Source: Rickettsia sp.
GTDB taxonomy: Bacteria; Pseudomonadota; Alphaproteobacteria; Rickettsiales; Rickettsiaceae
Assembly: GCA_015657545.1 (NCBI GenBank)
Contig: JADHZC010000009.1
Span: forward strand, 1 to 64,000
DNA length: 64,000 bases
Direction: 5' to 3'
This document shows positions 29,717-39,901 of this stretch, in pieces. How positions within the stretch are numbered: the stretch's first letter is position 1; every line of letters begins with the position of its first letter. The notes beneath the pieces are model-generated. The model had not been told where the DNA came from and did not search any database. It saw nothing but the letters and a program-made list of their open reading frames with translations. Made by a program: the position numbers and the translations under genes.

Positions 29717-31143
29717 GTATTTTTCCTAATTGGATATTATTACAAGTTATTGCTCCTATAATTTGGGGAATATTTTCCGCAATATGTTTTAATAAAAAAT
29801 TAGCTTGGATATTGAGTCTTATTATTGCATTTATTCTTTTTATTTTTTCTTATTATTTATTAAGCAAATTTCCATTTGGTTCTATAGAGTATAATTTTGG
29901 AGGATGGCAAAGGGATATTGGAATTGAGTATTCTGTAAATAAATTTGGACAAATTTTAATTTGCTTATTAAATTTTATATTGCTATTTTTTATCTCTCAT
30001 AAAAAATTGTTAGACTTAAATATATTTAGTCCTATTAATGATAAAAGGGTAGGGGTATTTTTTTCTATATTATTTTTTGCTCATGCCGGTTATATTGGCA
30101 TTCTTAGTACGAATGATTTATTTAATTTATATGTTTTTTTAGAAATATCTTCTCTTGCTAGCTATAGTATTATTGCGCAAAGTAAAGAAAAGAAATCTTT
30201 AATTGCATCTTATGACTATCTTTTAACTGGTACTGTAGGAGCCACATTTATATTGATAGGAATAGGGTTTATTTTTTTGGTTACTGGGAGTTTAAATATA
30301 AGTGAAGTTTTTTTGTTTTTGAACAAAAATTTAATTTATTCTAGAGTGCTTTATGCTGGAATAATTTTTTTTATACTTGGTTTTTTATTAAAATTAGCAT
30401 TTTTTCCATTCCATTTTTGGGTAATGCGTGTTTATAAATTATCTCATCCTCTTATAATTATTTATATATCATCTGTTTCGACTGGTATTGGAATATTTTG
30501 GTTAAGTAAATTTTCTCTATTAATATTTGATAATATAAATCATAATTTTTTCTATTTATCAATTTTACAAAATTTGATTTTAGCATTAATACTAGTAATT
30601 AGTTTAGTGATTTTCTTTTCTAAAAGATTTTTACGTATTTTGGTTTTTTCTAGTTCTATCAGTATTTGCTATATCATTATAATGATTTTACAAAAAAATC
30701 ATTACTTAACTTATTATTATTTAGTTACAGATATTTTAAATAAAATATTACTTTTTTTAATTTTATTAATTTTTCCTCAATTTTTGAATACTGATTTGGA
30801 TCAAATTAAATTTTCTTACAAAAATCCTATATATCATTTTATTATATATATAACCTTTGCCTTTATTTCTGGATTGCCAATTACAAATATGTTTATCGTT
30901 AAATTATCTATGTTAGAATTCTTGATTAGCAAAGGTTTTGTAAGCGAGTTTATAGTTTTTTCAATATCCTTTGCTTTGAGTTTTTTGTATTATTTCAGAA
31001 TTTTTCAACCTTTAATGATTTTAGATCATGGGGCATCTAGTTATAAGATTAAGAAATATGAAGAATATGGAGTGATTTTTATATTATTTATACAGATTTT
31101 AATATTAATTTTTAATGATTTTTTTCAAAAATTAAATATTTGA
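29713..31143 (+). CDS. mnhD: Proton-conducting antiporter subunit, MnhD/NuoN-like
   Basis: 476 aa; NDLFNLYVFLEISSLASYSIIA, FPFHFWVMRVYKLSHPL, ISGLPITNMFIVKL. Confidence 0.82.
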   Translation: MSIFPNWILLQVIAPIIWGIFSAICFNKKLAWILSLIIAFILFIFSYYLLSKFPFGSIEYNFGGWQRDIGIEYSVNKFGQILICLLNFILLFFISHKKLLDLNIFSPINDKRVGVFFSILFFAHAGYIGILSTNDLFNLYVFLEISSLASYSIIAQSKEKKSLIASYDYLLTGTVGATFILIGIGFIFLVTGSLNISEVFLFLNKNLIYSRVLYAGIIFFILGFLLKLAFFPFHFWVMRVYKLSHPLIIIYISSVSTGIGIFWLSKFSLLIFDNINHNFFYLSILQNLILALILVISLVIFFSKRFLRILVFSSSISICYIIIMILQKNHYLTYYYLVTDILNKILLFLILLIFPQFLNTDLDQIKFSYKNPIYHFIIYITFAFISGLPITNMFIVKLSMLEFLISKGFVSEFIVFSISFALSFLYYFRIFQPLMILDHGASSYKIKKYEEYGVIFILFIQILILIFNDFFQKLNI

Positions 31144-31152
31144 GTTATATTT

Positions 31153-32679
31153 ATGAATAATTTTATAGAGCTATTTCCATTAGAGTCAATTTTTTTTTCT
31201 TTAATTCTAAATTTGTTTTTTACTTTTTTATTTGTAAATCAAAAAACATTATTTAAATTTATTTTAATAGCTTTTGCTTTAATAAACTTTTTTTTAATTT
31301 GTTTTTTGGTTAAAAAAAATTTTTTTTCTGGTTTAGAATCTGAAATAGAAATTTTGATAACTTCTCAATATCTTTTCTTTTTCAAAATAGACTCCTTATC
31401 GTTAATTTTTGCATTACTTATTTCTATTTTGTGGCCTATATCTCTTTTATATACTATTTATTTTATAAAAATTAATAATTTTCATAGACCTTATTTTTTC
31501 TTATTTTTTATTAATCTTTCAATTGTATTTGCTTTCGGAATTGCTTTTGCAAATAATTTATTTACGTTATTTACATTATATGAGTTATTGACTTTAGCTA
31601 CTTTGCCCTTGGTTATGTACCATAGCCATATTAAAAATAGTGAATTTAATGTAATAAGTTACTACAAAATTTTACAATTTAGCAGTGTATTATTATTTTT
31701 GCCTGCTTTAGCATTTTTTAATTATTATGGAAATTCTTTAGAAGCAAATATAGCAAAAGATTTTAGTTATCCTGATTACGTATCTACAATATTATTCTTA
31801 GCTTTTGTTTTAGGAATAGCAAAATCTAGTATTTTTCCTATATTTTATTGGCTTATAAATGCAATGGTAGCAAGCTATCCAGTGAGCGCCCTTCTTCATT
31901 CCTTGATAGTAGTGAAAGTTGGGATTTTTTCTATTTATAAAATAATGATTCTAGGGTTTGGGTTAGATTATTTAGAGCAAATTTTTGGATCCAAAAATTG
32001 GATTCTATTTTTTCCTATTTTGGGTATTATATATTCCTCTATAAAAGCTATGCGTACTAATGTTATAAAAACAATTTTAGCTTATTCTACTATTAATCAT
32101 TTAAATATTGCTATAATGAGTGCGTTTTTATTTACAGAAAAATCTTTAAAATCTTCTATTTTGCATGTTATATCTCATTCTATAAATAAAATAGCGATTT
32201 TTTACTCTATGGGTATTATATCTAGTTTTGTTAATAATGCTTATAATATTAAAAATTTGTTATCTGCATATAAAATTTTACCAATAACTAGTTTTTGTTT
32301 AGTTTTTTTTTCCCTTTCTATATTTGGAGTGCCTCCATTAGCTGGTTTTATTAGCAAATATAATATTTTGTTATCTGCTATGGAAGTACAAAATTATTTG
32401 GTTATTTTTACTTTATTATTTAGTAGTTTTTGTTCTGCTGTGTATTTTTTTAATATTATAAAAAAAATATACTCACCTCTGAAAGAATCTCGTTATATGA
32501 TATTTAACATAAAATCTCATATAAGAAAGATATATAAGATAAAATCATGTTCTGATGAAGATAGCATAATTGAGAGGAAGATTTTTTTTCCTATGATAAT
32601 AAGTCTTTTTATTTTTTTGCTCTTAAATTTTGTGTTTTACTTTTTAGTAACTTTTATTAAGAATTTTTTAGTTATATAA
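31153..32679 (+). CDS. Proton-conducting antiporter subunit, NuoL/NuoM/MrpA-D superfamily
   Basis: 508 aa; NLFTLFTLYELLTLATLPLV, YWLINAMVASYPVSALLHSLIVVKVGIFSIYKI, FGVPPLAGFISKYNIL. Confidence 0.82.
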   Translation: MNNFIELFPLESIFFSLILNLFFTFLFVNQKTLFKFILIAFALINFFLICFLVKKNFFSGLESEIEILITSQYLFFFKIDSLSLIFALLISILWPISLLYTIYFIKINNFHRPYFFLFFINLSIVFAFGIAFANNLFTLFTLYELLTLATLPLVMYHSHIKNSEFNVISYYKILQFSSVLLFLPALAFFNYYGNSLEANIAKDFSYPDYVSTILFLAFVLGIAKSSIFPIFYWLINAMVASYPVSALLHSLIVVKVGIFSIYKIMILGFGLDYLEQIFGSKNWILFFPILGIIYSSIKAMRTNVIKTILAYSTINHLNIAIMSAFLFTEKSLKSSILHVISHSINKIAIFYSMGIISSFVNNAYNIKNLLSAYKILPITSFCLVFFSLSIFGVPPLAGFISKYNILLSAMEVQNYLVIFTLLFSSFCSAVYFFNIIKKIYSPLKESRYMIFNIKSHIRKIYKIKSCSDEDSIIERKIFFPMIISLFIFLLLNFVFYFLVTFIKNFLVI

Positions 32680-34371
32680 ATGTCAATTTGTTATATAAAC
32701 AATATTTTGCATCTTTTGAACATTTTTTATTTGGTAAATTTTCTTTTGCTTATTATTTTTATATCTAAATATGTATTGAAGTTAAAATTTACGAATTCGA
32801 ATTTTTATAGAATATTTTCTGTATTTTTATGTTTTTGTTCAGCTTTAATTTTTTCTATAGTTATCCTATTTTCACGGGAGGGTATTTTGTTAGATTCTGT
32901 TTGGAATCTTACACAGGATCTGGATTTTTCTGATAATAACAGATTGATATCTATGTCTTTATGTATTGTACATATTTCTTTATGCATCTTTTATTTTATT
33001 TCTCAAAAAAAATTTTTATATGAATTTTTTTTAGGAAATTTTTTGATTTTCTTTTCTTATATAGCGATCTTGACTGTTAATTTGTTAACAATATTTTATA
33101 TGATAGAAATTATAGGAATAATTTCTTCAATAATTATATTTACTTCTCCTAATACATTTGGTAGAGCTAATACCAAAAGTTATTTTTTAAATCATTGTAT
33201 AGCTAATTCATTAATTTTGTTTTCTTTGGTTTTTCTAAGTTCTCATGGGAATGAAATGAGTATAGATAATTTTCATCATTATTATGAACAAAATTTTTCA
33301 TTTAAAATTTGTTATTATTTTTTGTTAATAGGGTTTTTGATTAATATAGGATTTTTTCCTTTTTCTGGTTATATTATTTATTCTTATTCTAGTGCTTCTT
33401 ATTTTGGATATTTATATCTCTTTTTTTTAAGTAATATTTCTATTTATATAATTTTTAAATTATTTGCTGGATTACAAATATTGTTTTATTTATCAATTTT
33501 TAGCTTTTTTTATTTAGGTCTAAAAATGTTTTTTATAAAAAATATATTACAAGTTTTTACTAATGTTTTTACTATGCAGAATAGTTTTTTAATAGCTTTC
33601 ATTTCCTTAGCTGTATCAGAAAATCAGGATATTTTGGATCAAAATATAATTTTATATATGTTCATTTCTTTTTGTTATAAATATCTTATAAATTTTTCTA
33701 TTATTTACTTACTTCTAAAAACAAAAATTCAGGATATTAAATCTTTATTAAAAGAGTCCAATTTTATTTTATATTTTACTTTTGTTTTTGCTTTAATAAA
33801 TATGTTTAATTTTCCTTTTTTAAGTATTTTTTATATCAAATCTAATATTTTATTTTTAATTGATAATATATATCTTGATGTGTTTGTTATATTAGGAAAT
33901 TGTTTTCTGATATTAGTTTTTCCTTGGAAAAAAATATTATTAAGAAAAATATTTTTTAATAATATTTATGAAGGGTTTTTTCCTTTTATAGTTTTAATAT
34001 TAATATTCATGATATTTTTACCTTTTATCAGTACAAAGTTTTCCTGTTTTCTTGATATTAATTATTTAAAAAATTACATAGAGCAAATTTTAGTAATTTT
34101 ATTTGGAATTATTTTTAGCAAATTTATAAAAATAAAATCAAGTTCCAATAGTACTATTTTTAGCTTTTTTGATTATATATTAAATAATGTAACTGTATTT
34201 TTAAACAAATTTCATTTAGAAAATCATCCAATTATCGCAAAAAAATTTTTTACAAAAATTTTTTATTTTGTAGAAAAAAAAGTTTTTTATTTAGAGAATC
34301 ATAGTGTAAAGACTTCTCTCCTAATTATTATATTTGTTTTAGAATTTTCCTTGTTTATATTCATCAAATGA
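32680..34371 (+). CDS. Divergent proton-conducting transporter-like membrane protein (NuoL/M superfamily)
   Basis: 563 aa, many TM segments; NLLTIFYMIEIIGIISSIIIFTSPN; third in a row after two antiporter-like subunits. Confidence 0.65.
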   Translation: MSICYINNILHLLNIFYLVNFLLLIIFISKYVLKLKFTNSNFYRIFSVFLCFCSALIFSIVILFSREGILLDSVWNLTQDLDFSDNNRLISMSLCIVHISLCIFYFISQKKFLYEFFLGNFLIFFSYIAILTVNLLTIFYMIEIIGIISSIIIFTSPNTFGRANTKSYFLNHCIANSLILFSLVFLSSHGNEMSIDNFHHYYEQNFSFKICYYFLLIGFLINIGFFPFSGYIIYSYSSASYFGYLYLFFLSNISIYIIFKLFAGLQILFYLSIFSFFYLGLKMFFIKNILQVFTNVFTMQNSFLIAFISLAVSENQDILDQNIILYMFISFCYKYLINFSIIYLLLKTKIQDIKSLLKESNFILYFTFVFALINMFNFPFLSIFYIKSNILFLIDNIYLDVFVILGNCFLILVFPWKKILLRKIFFNNIYEGFFPFIVLILIFMIFLPFISTKFSCFLDINYLKNYIEQILVILFGIIFSKFIKIKSSSNSTIFSFFDYILNNVTVFLNKFHLENHPIIAKKFFTKIFYFVEKKVFYLENHSVKTSLLIIIFVLEFSLFIFIK

Positions 34372-34859
34372 GATTTAATTTCTATAGCTGCGAAGAGAAA
34401 GAAATGGCAAAAAATTGTTGTTTTTTAGCTTCTAAAATTTATTTATCAAAAAAAACATTATTGATAATAGTAGAAAAAGAGGAAGATATAAAAATATTGG
34501 ATGATTTGTTATGGACATATACAGATGATTTTATTCCACATTCTAGTATAAAAGAAAAGGATATTTTAGCAAAATTAAATCCTATTTTTATTTGTCATAT
34601 ATCAGAGTATAAAAATTATAATTTAGCGAATAATATAATATTTTTTAATGTTTCAACAGAATTAGTTCAAGAATTTTTTGTACAATACAAATCAGATATT
34701 TTAGATTCTTTTTCTACTGTTTCTTGGATATATAAAAATTTAAAAAATACTATTTTTAATATTCAAAAATTTTTTAAAAATGTTTTTCCTAATTTAGAAA
34801 TGAATTTTTATACCAAAAAAAATAATACTCAGTGGGTCAAAAACATTAAGAATAAATAA
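34368..34859 (+). CDS. holC: DNA polymerase III chi subunit (HolC) family
   Basis: 163 aa; FYSCEEKEMAKNCCFLASKIYLSKKTLLIIVEKEEDIKILDDLLWTYTDDFIPHSSI matches the HolC layout. Confidence 0.75.
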   Translation: MRFNFYSCEEKEMAKNCCFLASKIYLSKKTLLIIVEKEEDIKILDDLLWTYTDDFIPHSSIKEKDILAKLNPIFICHISEYKNYNLANNIIFFNVSTELVQEFFVQYKSDILDSFSTVSWIYKNLKNTIFNIQKFFKNVFPNLEMNFYTKKNNTQWVKNIKNK

Positions 34860-35009
34860 TTATTATTGCAAAATAATATCAATTATATATGATGGTCTTA
34901 TCCTTTTTGTTATTTTGTAATTTTTAGCTATCAATAAATTGTTGATATAAAGATTTAAAAATATGCATAAGGATATAAATAATTGGTTAATTATTAGTGA
35001 TTTTGAAAA

Positions 35010-35633
35010 GTGACAAATATTTTACAATCTAAGTATAAATCAAGCAGAAGATTAGGAACTAGTCTTTGGGGTAGTGATAAAGATGCTTTTAATAAAAGAA
35101 ATTATCCCCCTGGTCAGCATGGTAGATCTTCTGTAATTAGACATTCTACTTCTGATTTTAGAGAACATTTATTAGCTGTACAATTGGTGAGATTACATTA
35201 TGGTAGGGTTAATGCTAGGCAATTTAAAAATATATTTTTAAAAGCAAAAAAAATAAAAGGGAATGTTGCAGAAAATTTTGCAGGTTTATTGGAAAGACGT
35301 TTGGATGTTGTTGTGTATAGGGTTAATTTTGCTCCTACTATTTTTGCTGCTAGACAGTTGGTTTCTCATGGTCATATTTTGTTGAATGATAAAAAAATTG
35401 ATATATCTAGCATAATTTTAAAAGAAAACGATGTCATTACGTTAAAAAGTAAGTCAAGAAATTTAGAAATTTATAAAAACACTTTTTCCTCTCAGGAAAG
35501 GAAATTACCTAATTATTTAGAGATAAACGAGAATGATTTTAGTGGTAAATTTATTAAAATTCCATCTATAGATGAAATTCCTTACCCATTTGTTCCTGAT
35601 TTTAGTAAAATAGTAGAATATTATTCTAGATAG
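35010..35633 (+). CDS. rpsD: 30S ribosomal protein S4 (uS4)
   Basis: 207 aa; YPPGQHG, LERRLDVVVYRVNFAPTIFAARQLVSHGHILLN. GTG start. Confidence 0.96.
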   Translation: MTNILQSKYKSSRRLGTSLWGSDKDAFNKRNYPPGQHGRSSVIRHSTSDFREHLLAVQLVRLHYGRVNARQFKNIFLKAKKIKGNVAENFAGLLERRLDVVVYRVNFAPTIFAARQLVSHGHILLNDKKIDISSIILKENDVITLKSKSRNLEIYKNTFSSQERKLPNYLEINENDFSGKFIKIPSIDEIPYPFVPDFSKIVEYYSR

Positions 35634-35646
35634 TGAATTTATTTAT

Positions 35647-35732
35647 GGATAGGTGTCCGAGCGGTTTAAGGAACTGGTCTTGAAAACCAGCGTGCATTTC
35701 GTGTACCGTGGGTTCGAATCCCACCCTGTCCG
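35647..35732 (+). tRNA. tRNA-Ser(UGA)
   Basis: Acceptor ggatagg/cctgtcc, anticodon stem-loop ctggt-cttgaaa-accag (anticodon TGA), long variable arm, T-arm gggttcgaatccc. Confidence 0.93.
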
Positions 35733-35801
35733 CATCATTTTATTTGTGATTTTTTTGTTGATCAATAGTTTTTTAAGGAGTTTATATTCATATCAAATAT
35801 T

Positions 35802-37412
35802 ATGAGTAAATATATTTTTGTAATGGGGGGTGTTATTTCTTCTTTAGGGAAGGGAGTTTTATCTGCTTCTATTGGTGTTTTACTCAAAAAATCTGGATAT
35901 GATGTTGATATACAAAAAGTAGATCCATATCTTAATTGTGATTCTGGCACTTTGAGTCCTTATGAACATGGAGAATGTTATGTAACTGAAGACGGAGTAG
36001 AAACAGATTTAGATTTAGGAAATTATGAAAGATTTTTAGATATAAGAACAACAAAAAATAATATTATTACAGGAGGAAATGTTTATAAAACAGTAATTCA
36101 AAATGAAAGGTCTGGCAGATATTTAGGAAAAACAGTACAATTAGTACCTCATGTCACAGATGAAATAAAAAAAAGATTTAGGTCTTTTGAAAAAAAAAGC
36201 AGAAATCTTCAACATTTTGTTATTATAGAAATAGGTGGAACTATAGGAGATATAGAGTCTTTACCATTTGTAGAAGCTGTAAGACAATTTAAATTAGAAA
36301 ATAATTCGCAAGATATTCTAGTTCTTCATTTAACATGGGTTCCATATATAGAGACAGCTAAGGAATTAAAAACTAAACCAGCTCAACATTCTATTAAAAA
36401 TCTTTTATCCTTGGGTATACAGCCAGATATTATTATTTGTAGAAGTCAAATAAAAATTTTATCAGACATAAAAAATAAGATAGCTTTTTTTTCTAATTTA
36501 AATCCAAATTCTGTTTTAGGATTAGAAAATGTAGATCTTGTTTATAAGGTCCCTAATATTCTATTGCAACAAAATATTTTAAATATTGTTTCAGATAAAA
36601 TGAATTTAAACCAGGATAATTCTAAAAATATAATGAATTGTTGGACAAATATATTGTCTGATATAATCAATTATTCTCAAGAAATTAAAATAGCAATTAT
36701 AGGTAAATATAGTAAAGTTCCAGATTCTTACTTATCAATCAAGGAGTCTTTATTATATGCTTCTATTAGTTGTAAAGTAAAATATAAGATAGTTTTTATT
36801 GATCCTGAAATTGGTGCAAAAAATAATATAACAATACTAAAAGAAGTAAAAGGTATTTTAGTGGCTCCTGGTTTTGGTATAAGGGGAATAGAAGGAAAAA
36901 TAGCCATTATTAAATATGCAAGAGAAAATCAAATCCCTTTTTTAGGAATTTGTCTTGGAATGCATTGTGCTTTGATTGAGTTGGCTAGAAATGTTTTAGG
37001 AATTGCAGATGCAAATTCTGAAGAATTTACATCTGAGAGTAAAAATTTGATTATAACAAAATTATCTCAGAATAAAAAATTAGACAAAGAATTTAATTTT
37101 GATATGCATTTAGGGAAAAAAGATATAAACATAATTAAAGATACGAAGGCTTATCTTATATATGGTCAAAATAAAATTTATGAACGTTTTAGACATAAAT
37201 ACCATTTTAATAAAAAATATCAAAAAATTTTTGAATTAGATGCAGGGGCTGTGTTTTCAGGTTTTAGAGAATTAGATAAAGTAACTAGTATGTTTGAACT
37301 TAAGTCTCATCCGTTTTTTATAGGAGTGCAATTTCATGCAGAATTTAATAGTTTTTTTAATAGACCTAATAAATTATTTTTAAAATTTATAGAAGAAACA
37401 GTAAAAAATTAA
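35802..37412 (+). CDS. pyrG: CTP synthase
   Basis: 536 aa; KYIFVMGGVISSLGKGVLSASIG, EIGGTIGDIESLPF, FLGICLGMHCALIE, GVQFHAEF. Confidence 0.97.
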   Translation: MSKYIFVMGGVISSLGKGVLSASIGVLLKKSGYDVDIQKVDPYLNCDSGTLSPYEHGECYVTEDGVETDLDLGNYERFLDIRTTKNNIITGGNVYKTVIQNERSGRYLGKTVQLVPHVTDEIKKRFRSFEKKSRNLQHFVIIEIGGTIGDIESLPFVEAVRQFKLENNSQDILVLHLTWVPYIETAKELKTKPAQHSIKNLLSLGIQPDIIICRSQIKILSDIKNKIAFFSNLNPNSVLGLENVDLVYKVPNILLQQNILNIVSDKMNLNQDNSKNIMNCWTNILSDIINYSQEIKIAIIGKYSKVPDSYLSIKESLLYASISCKVKYKIVFIDPEIGAKNNITILKEVKGILVAPGFGIRGIEGKIAIIKYARENQIPFLGICLGMHCALIELARNVLGIADANSEEFTSESKNLIITKLSQNKKLDKEFNFDMHLGKKDINIIKDTKAYLIYGQNKIYERFRHKYHFNKKYQKIFELDAGAVFSGFRELDKVTSMFELKSHPFFIGVQFHAEFNSFFNRPNKLFLKFIEETVKN

Positions 37413-37579
37413 ATTATATGTGAAATTTGATATCTGTAATATGTTCCTTATAAAATTCGAAATATATATCTTCAAGCAAAGAAAAAATTGCTCTTGAAAA
37501 TAAGCAATATTAATGTATGATTTTCTTGTTTGTTAAATTTATTTTTAATTAGTATTTATTGATTTACAATGTATAAGAT

Positions 37580-38422
37580 ATGGTTTTAAAAACTTCCTTA
37601 CCTGAAATAAAAATTAGTGATTTATATTCTAGTTCTGTGCATTTAGGGCATAAAACATCTAGATGGAATCCTTCTATGGCTCCTTACATATATTCTATTA
37701 AGAATAATATTCATATTATAGATTTACAAAAAACTTATGTATTGTTAAAAAAAGCTTTATTAAAAATATATGAAACAATTAGTCAGAATAAGAAAATTCT
37801 ATTTGTAAGTAGTAGAACTAACGTTTCTCAAATAGTAGCGGAATATGCAGAAAAATGTGGACAATTTTATATTAGTCATAGATGGTTGGGGGGAATTTTA
37901 ACTAATTGGAAAACAGTATCCTCTTCTATAAAAAAATTAGAAAAAATGGAAGAAATTCTTCGTAATAAAGATCTTGCAGGAAAATATACCAAAAAAGAGA
38001 TTTTAAATCTAGAAAGGAAAAAAGATAAATTACTTAAATCTTTCCAGGGTATCAGAAATATGAATGGTAAACCTAGTTTAATTATAGTATTCGATACTAA
38101 TAAAGATCATTTAGCAATTAAGGAAGCTCAAAAATTGAAAATTCCTATAATAGCAATATTAGATACCAATTCTAATCCCAAGGCGATAGATTTTCCTATT
38201 CCTGGCAACGATGATTCCATGAAATCTATCAAATATTTTTGTGAAAATTTTGTTCAAACAAGTTTGAATAGTATAAAGCAGTCCTTAATAGAATCTGGAG
38301 TAGATTTAGTAAAAGATTTAGAAGATGTGGATGCAATAAAAAATATTTCAGCTCAGAAAGATAATGAAAATCGTATAAAGAATATTTCAGATAAAAAAGA
38401 AAATAAAAAACAGGTAAATTAA
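37580..38422 (+). CDS. rpsB: 30S ribosomal protein S2 (uS2)
   Basis: 280 aa; HLGHKTSRWNPSMAPYIY, HRWLGGILTNWKT, IPGNDDSMKSI. Confidence 0.96.
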   Translation: MVLKTSLPEIKISDLYSSSVHLGHKTSRWNPSMAPYIYSIKNNIHIIDLQKTYVLLKKALLKIYETISQNKKILFVSSRTNVSQIVAEYAEKCGQFYISHRWLGGILTNWKTVSSSIKKLEKMEEILRNKDLAGKYTKKEILNLERKKDKLLKSFQGIRNMNGKPSLIIVFDTNKDHLAIKEAQKLKIPIIAILDTNSNPKAIDFPIPGNDDSMKSIKYFCENFVQTSLNSIKQSLIESGVDLVKDLEDVDAIKNISAQKDNENRIKNISDKKENKKQVN

Positions 38423-38424
38423 GA

Positions 38425-39309
38425 ATGAAAATTCAAGCTAGTTTAGTAAAAGAATTAAGAGATAAAACAGGTTTAGCTATGATGCTTTGTAAGAAAGCTT
38501 TAGAGTCTTCTCAAGGCAATTTTGAAAATGCGCTAGATTTTCTAAAAAAACAAAATAAATTGGTTAAGCATAGTTCTTCTTCCTCAAAAGAGGGAGTGAT
38601 TTCTATTTCGATTAAAGAGAATTCTGCTTCTATTATAGAGATAAACTCTAACACTGATTTTGTAGCAAGAAATGATAAATTTCAAAATATTGTAAAAGAA
38701 ATATCTGATAAAAGTTTGGATGTAGATAATTTAGAAGATTTATTTTCTACAAAATCTTCTAATGGAAATTCTATAAAAAATTTTTTGATAGAAAATTCTA
38801 ATATCATTGGAGAACAAATTTCTTTAAGCAAAATGAAAAAATTATTTTTCCCGAATTCTACTATTGTGGGTTCTTATATTCACAATAAAATTGGAGAAAA
38901 TATGGGAAAAATGGCGTCTGTTGTATCTCTAAAAATTGAAAAATTTGATAATGATGTTAACTTAAAACAAGACATACAAACATATGCTGACCAAATTGCT
39001 ATGCATGTAGTTGCTTCTAAACCATTATCAATAGATGAAGCTAATTTAGATAAATCTTTTATAGAAAAAGAAAAGGAGATTTTTATACAACATGCCAAAG
39101 AAAAATCTGATAAAGATGCTGTTATTGAAAATGTAGTCAAAGGTAAGTTAAAAAAATTATTTACAGAAGTGGTTTTGCTTAATCAATTTTTTGTTGTAGA
39201 TAATAATTTTACTATAAGAGATTTTTTAGATATGATTTCTAAAAAGTTCAATACAAAAATTAGTATATTAGATTTTTGTAGAATGGAAGTAGGAGAAGAT
39301 AAAAAATAG
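38425..39309 (+). CDS. tsf: Elongation factor Ts
   Basis: 294 aa; VKELRDKTGLAMMLCKKAL, INSNTDFVARN, QIAMHVVASKPL. Confidence 0.96.
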   Translation: MKIQASLVKELRDKTGLAMMLCKKALESSQGNFENALDFLKKQNKLVKHSSSSSKEGVISISIKENSASIIEINSNTDFVARNDKFQNIVKEISDKSLDVDNLEDLFSTKSSNGNSIKNFLIENSNIIGEQISLSKMKKLFFPNSTIVGSYIHNKIGENMGKMASVVSLKIEKFDNDVNLKQDIQTYADQIAMHVVASKPLSIDEANLDKSFIEKEKEIFIQHAKEKSDKDAVIENVVKGKLKKLFTEVVLLNQFFVVDNNFTIRDFLDMISKKFNTKISILDFCRMEVGEDKK

Positions 39310-39318
39310 AAAATAATT

Positions 39319-39453
39319 ATGAAGAGAACATTTCAACCAAGTAATTTAGTTAGGAAAAGAAGGCATGGGTTTAGGACTAGAATGTCTTCCAAAGCAGGTA
39401 GACAAATACTTAAAAGAAGAAGAGCTAAAGGCAGAAAAAAACTGTCAGCTTAA
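39319..39453 (+). CDS. rpmH: 50S ribosomal protein L34 (bL34)
   Basis: Missed by the track; translation is [44 protein letters not shown]. Confidence 0.97.
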   Translation: MKRTFQPSNLVRKRRHGFRTRMSSKAGRQILKRRRAKGRKKLSA

Positions 39454-39856
39454 AACAAGAAAAAAAAAGATATTCAACTCTATCAACCATTCTAAGCATT
39501 TTTTAAAAATTAATAAATGGGGTGATAAGTTTTTTTCTAGATATTGTACAGTTATTTACTTGAAATCTCTATCAAAGGAAAAATCTTTATTTCTTGGTAT
39601 AAAAGTAGGTAAAAAAATTTCTAAGAAAGCTACAGCAAGAAATAAGATGAAGAGAAGAATTCGACATTTAGTACAAATGCTTACTAAAGATAGTTTATTT
39701 CAAAAAATGTATGTTTCTAATATTCAATTGGACCTTCTTTTTGTTCCTAGAAAAGATTTTGGACAAGTAAAATTTTCTTCATTGACAGAATTATTAATGA
39801 AACCTCTGCTTAAAAAAATAAAATATCAGCAAGTAAAAAATATAAAAATTGATTAA
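39365..39856 (+). CDS. rnpA: Ribonuclease P protein component
   Basis: C-terminal part has [27 protein letters not shown]. Start codon uncertain: ORF begins inside rpmH with no in-frame ATG/GTG/TTG after rpmH before the conserved region. Confidence 0.85.
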   Translation: MGLGLECLPKQVDKYLKEEELKAEKNCQLKTRKKKIFNSINHSKHFLKINKWGDKFFSRYCTVIYLKSLSKEKSLFLGIKVGKKISKKATARNKMKRRIRHLVQMLTKDSLFQKMYVSNIQLDLLFVPRKDFGQVKFSSLTELLMKPLLKKIKYQQVKNIKID

Positions 39857-39901
39857 TATAAATTTAATAAGTAAATTTTTAATTGTTAATATAGGAATGA
39901 A

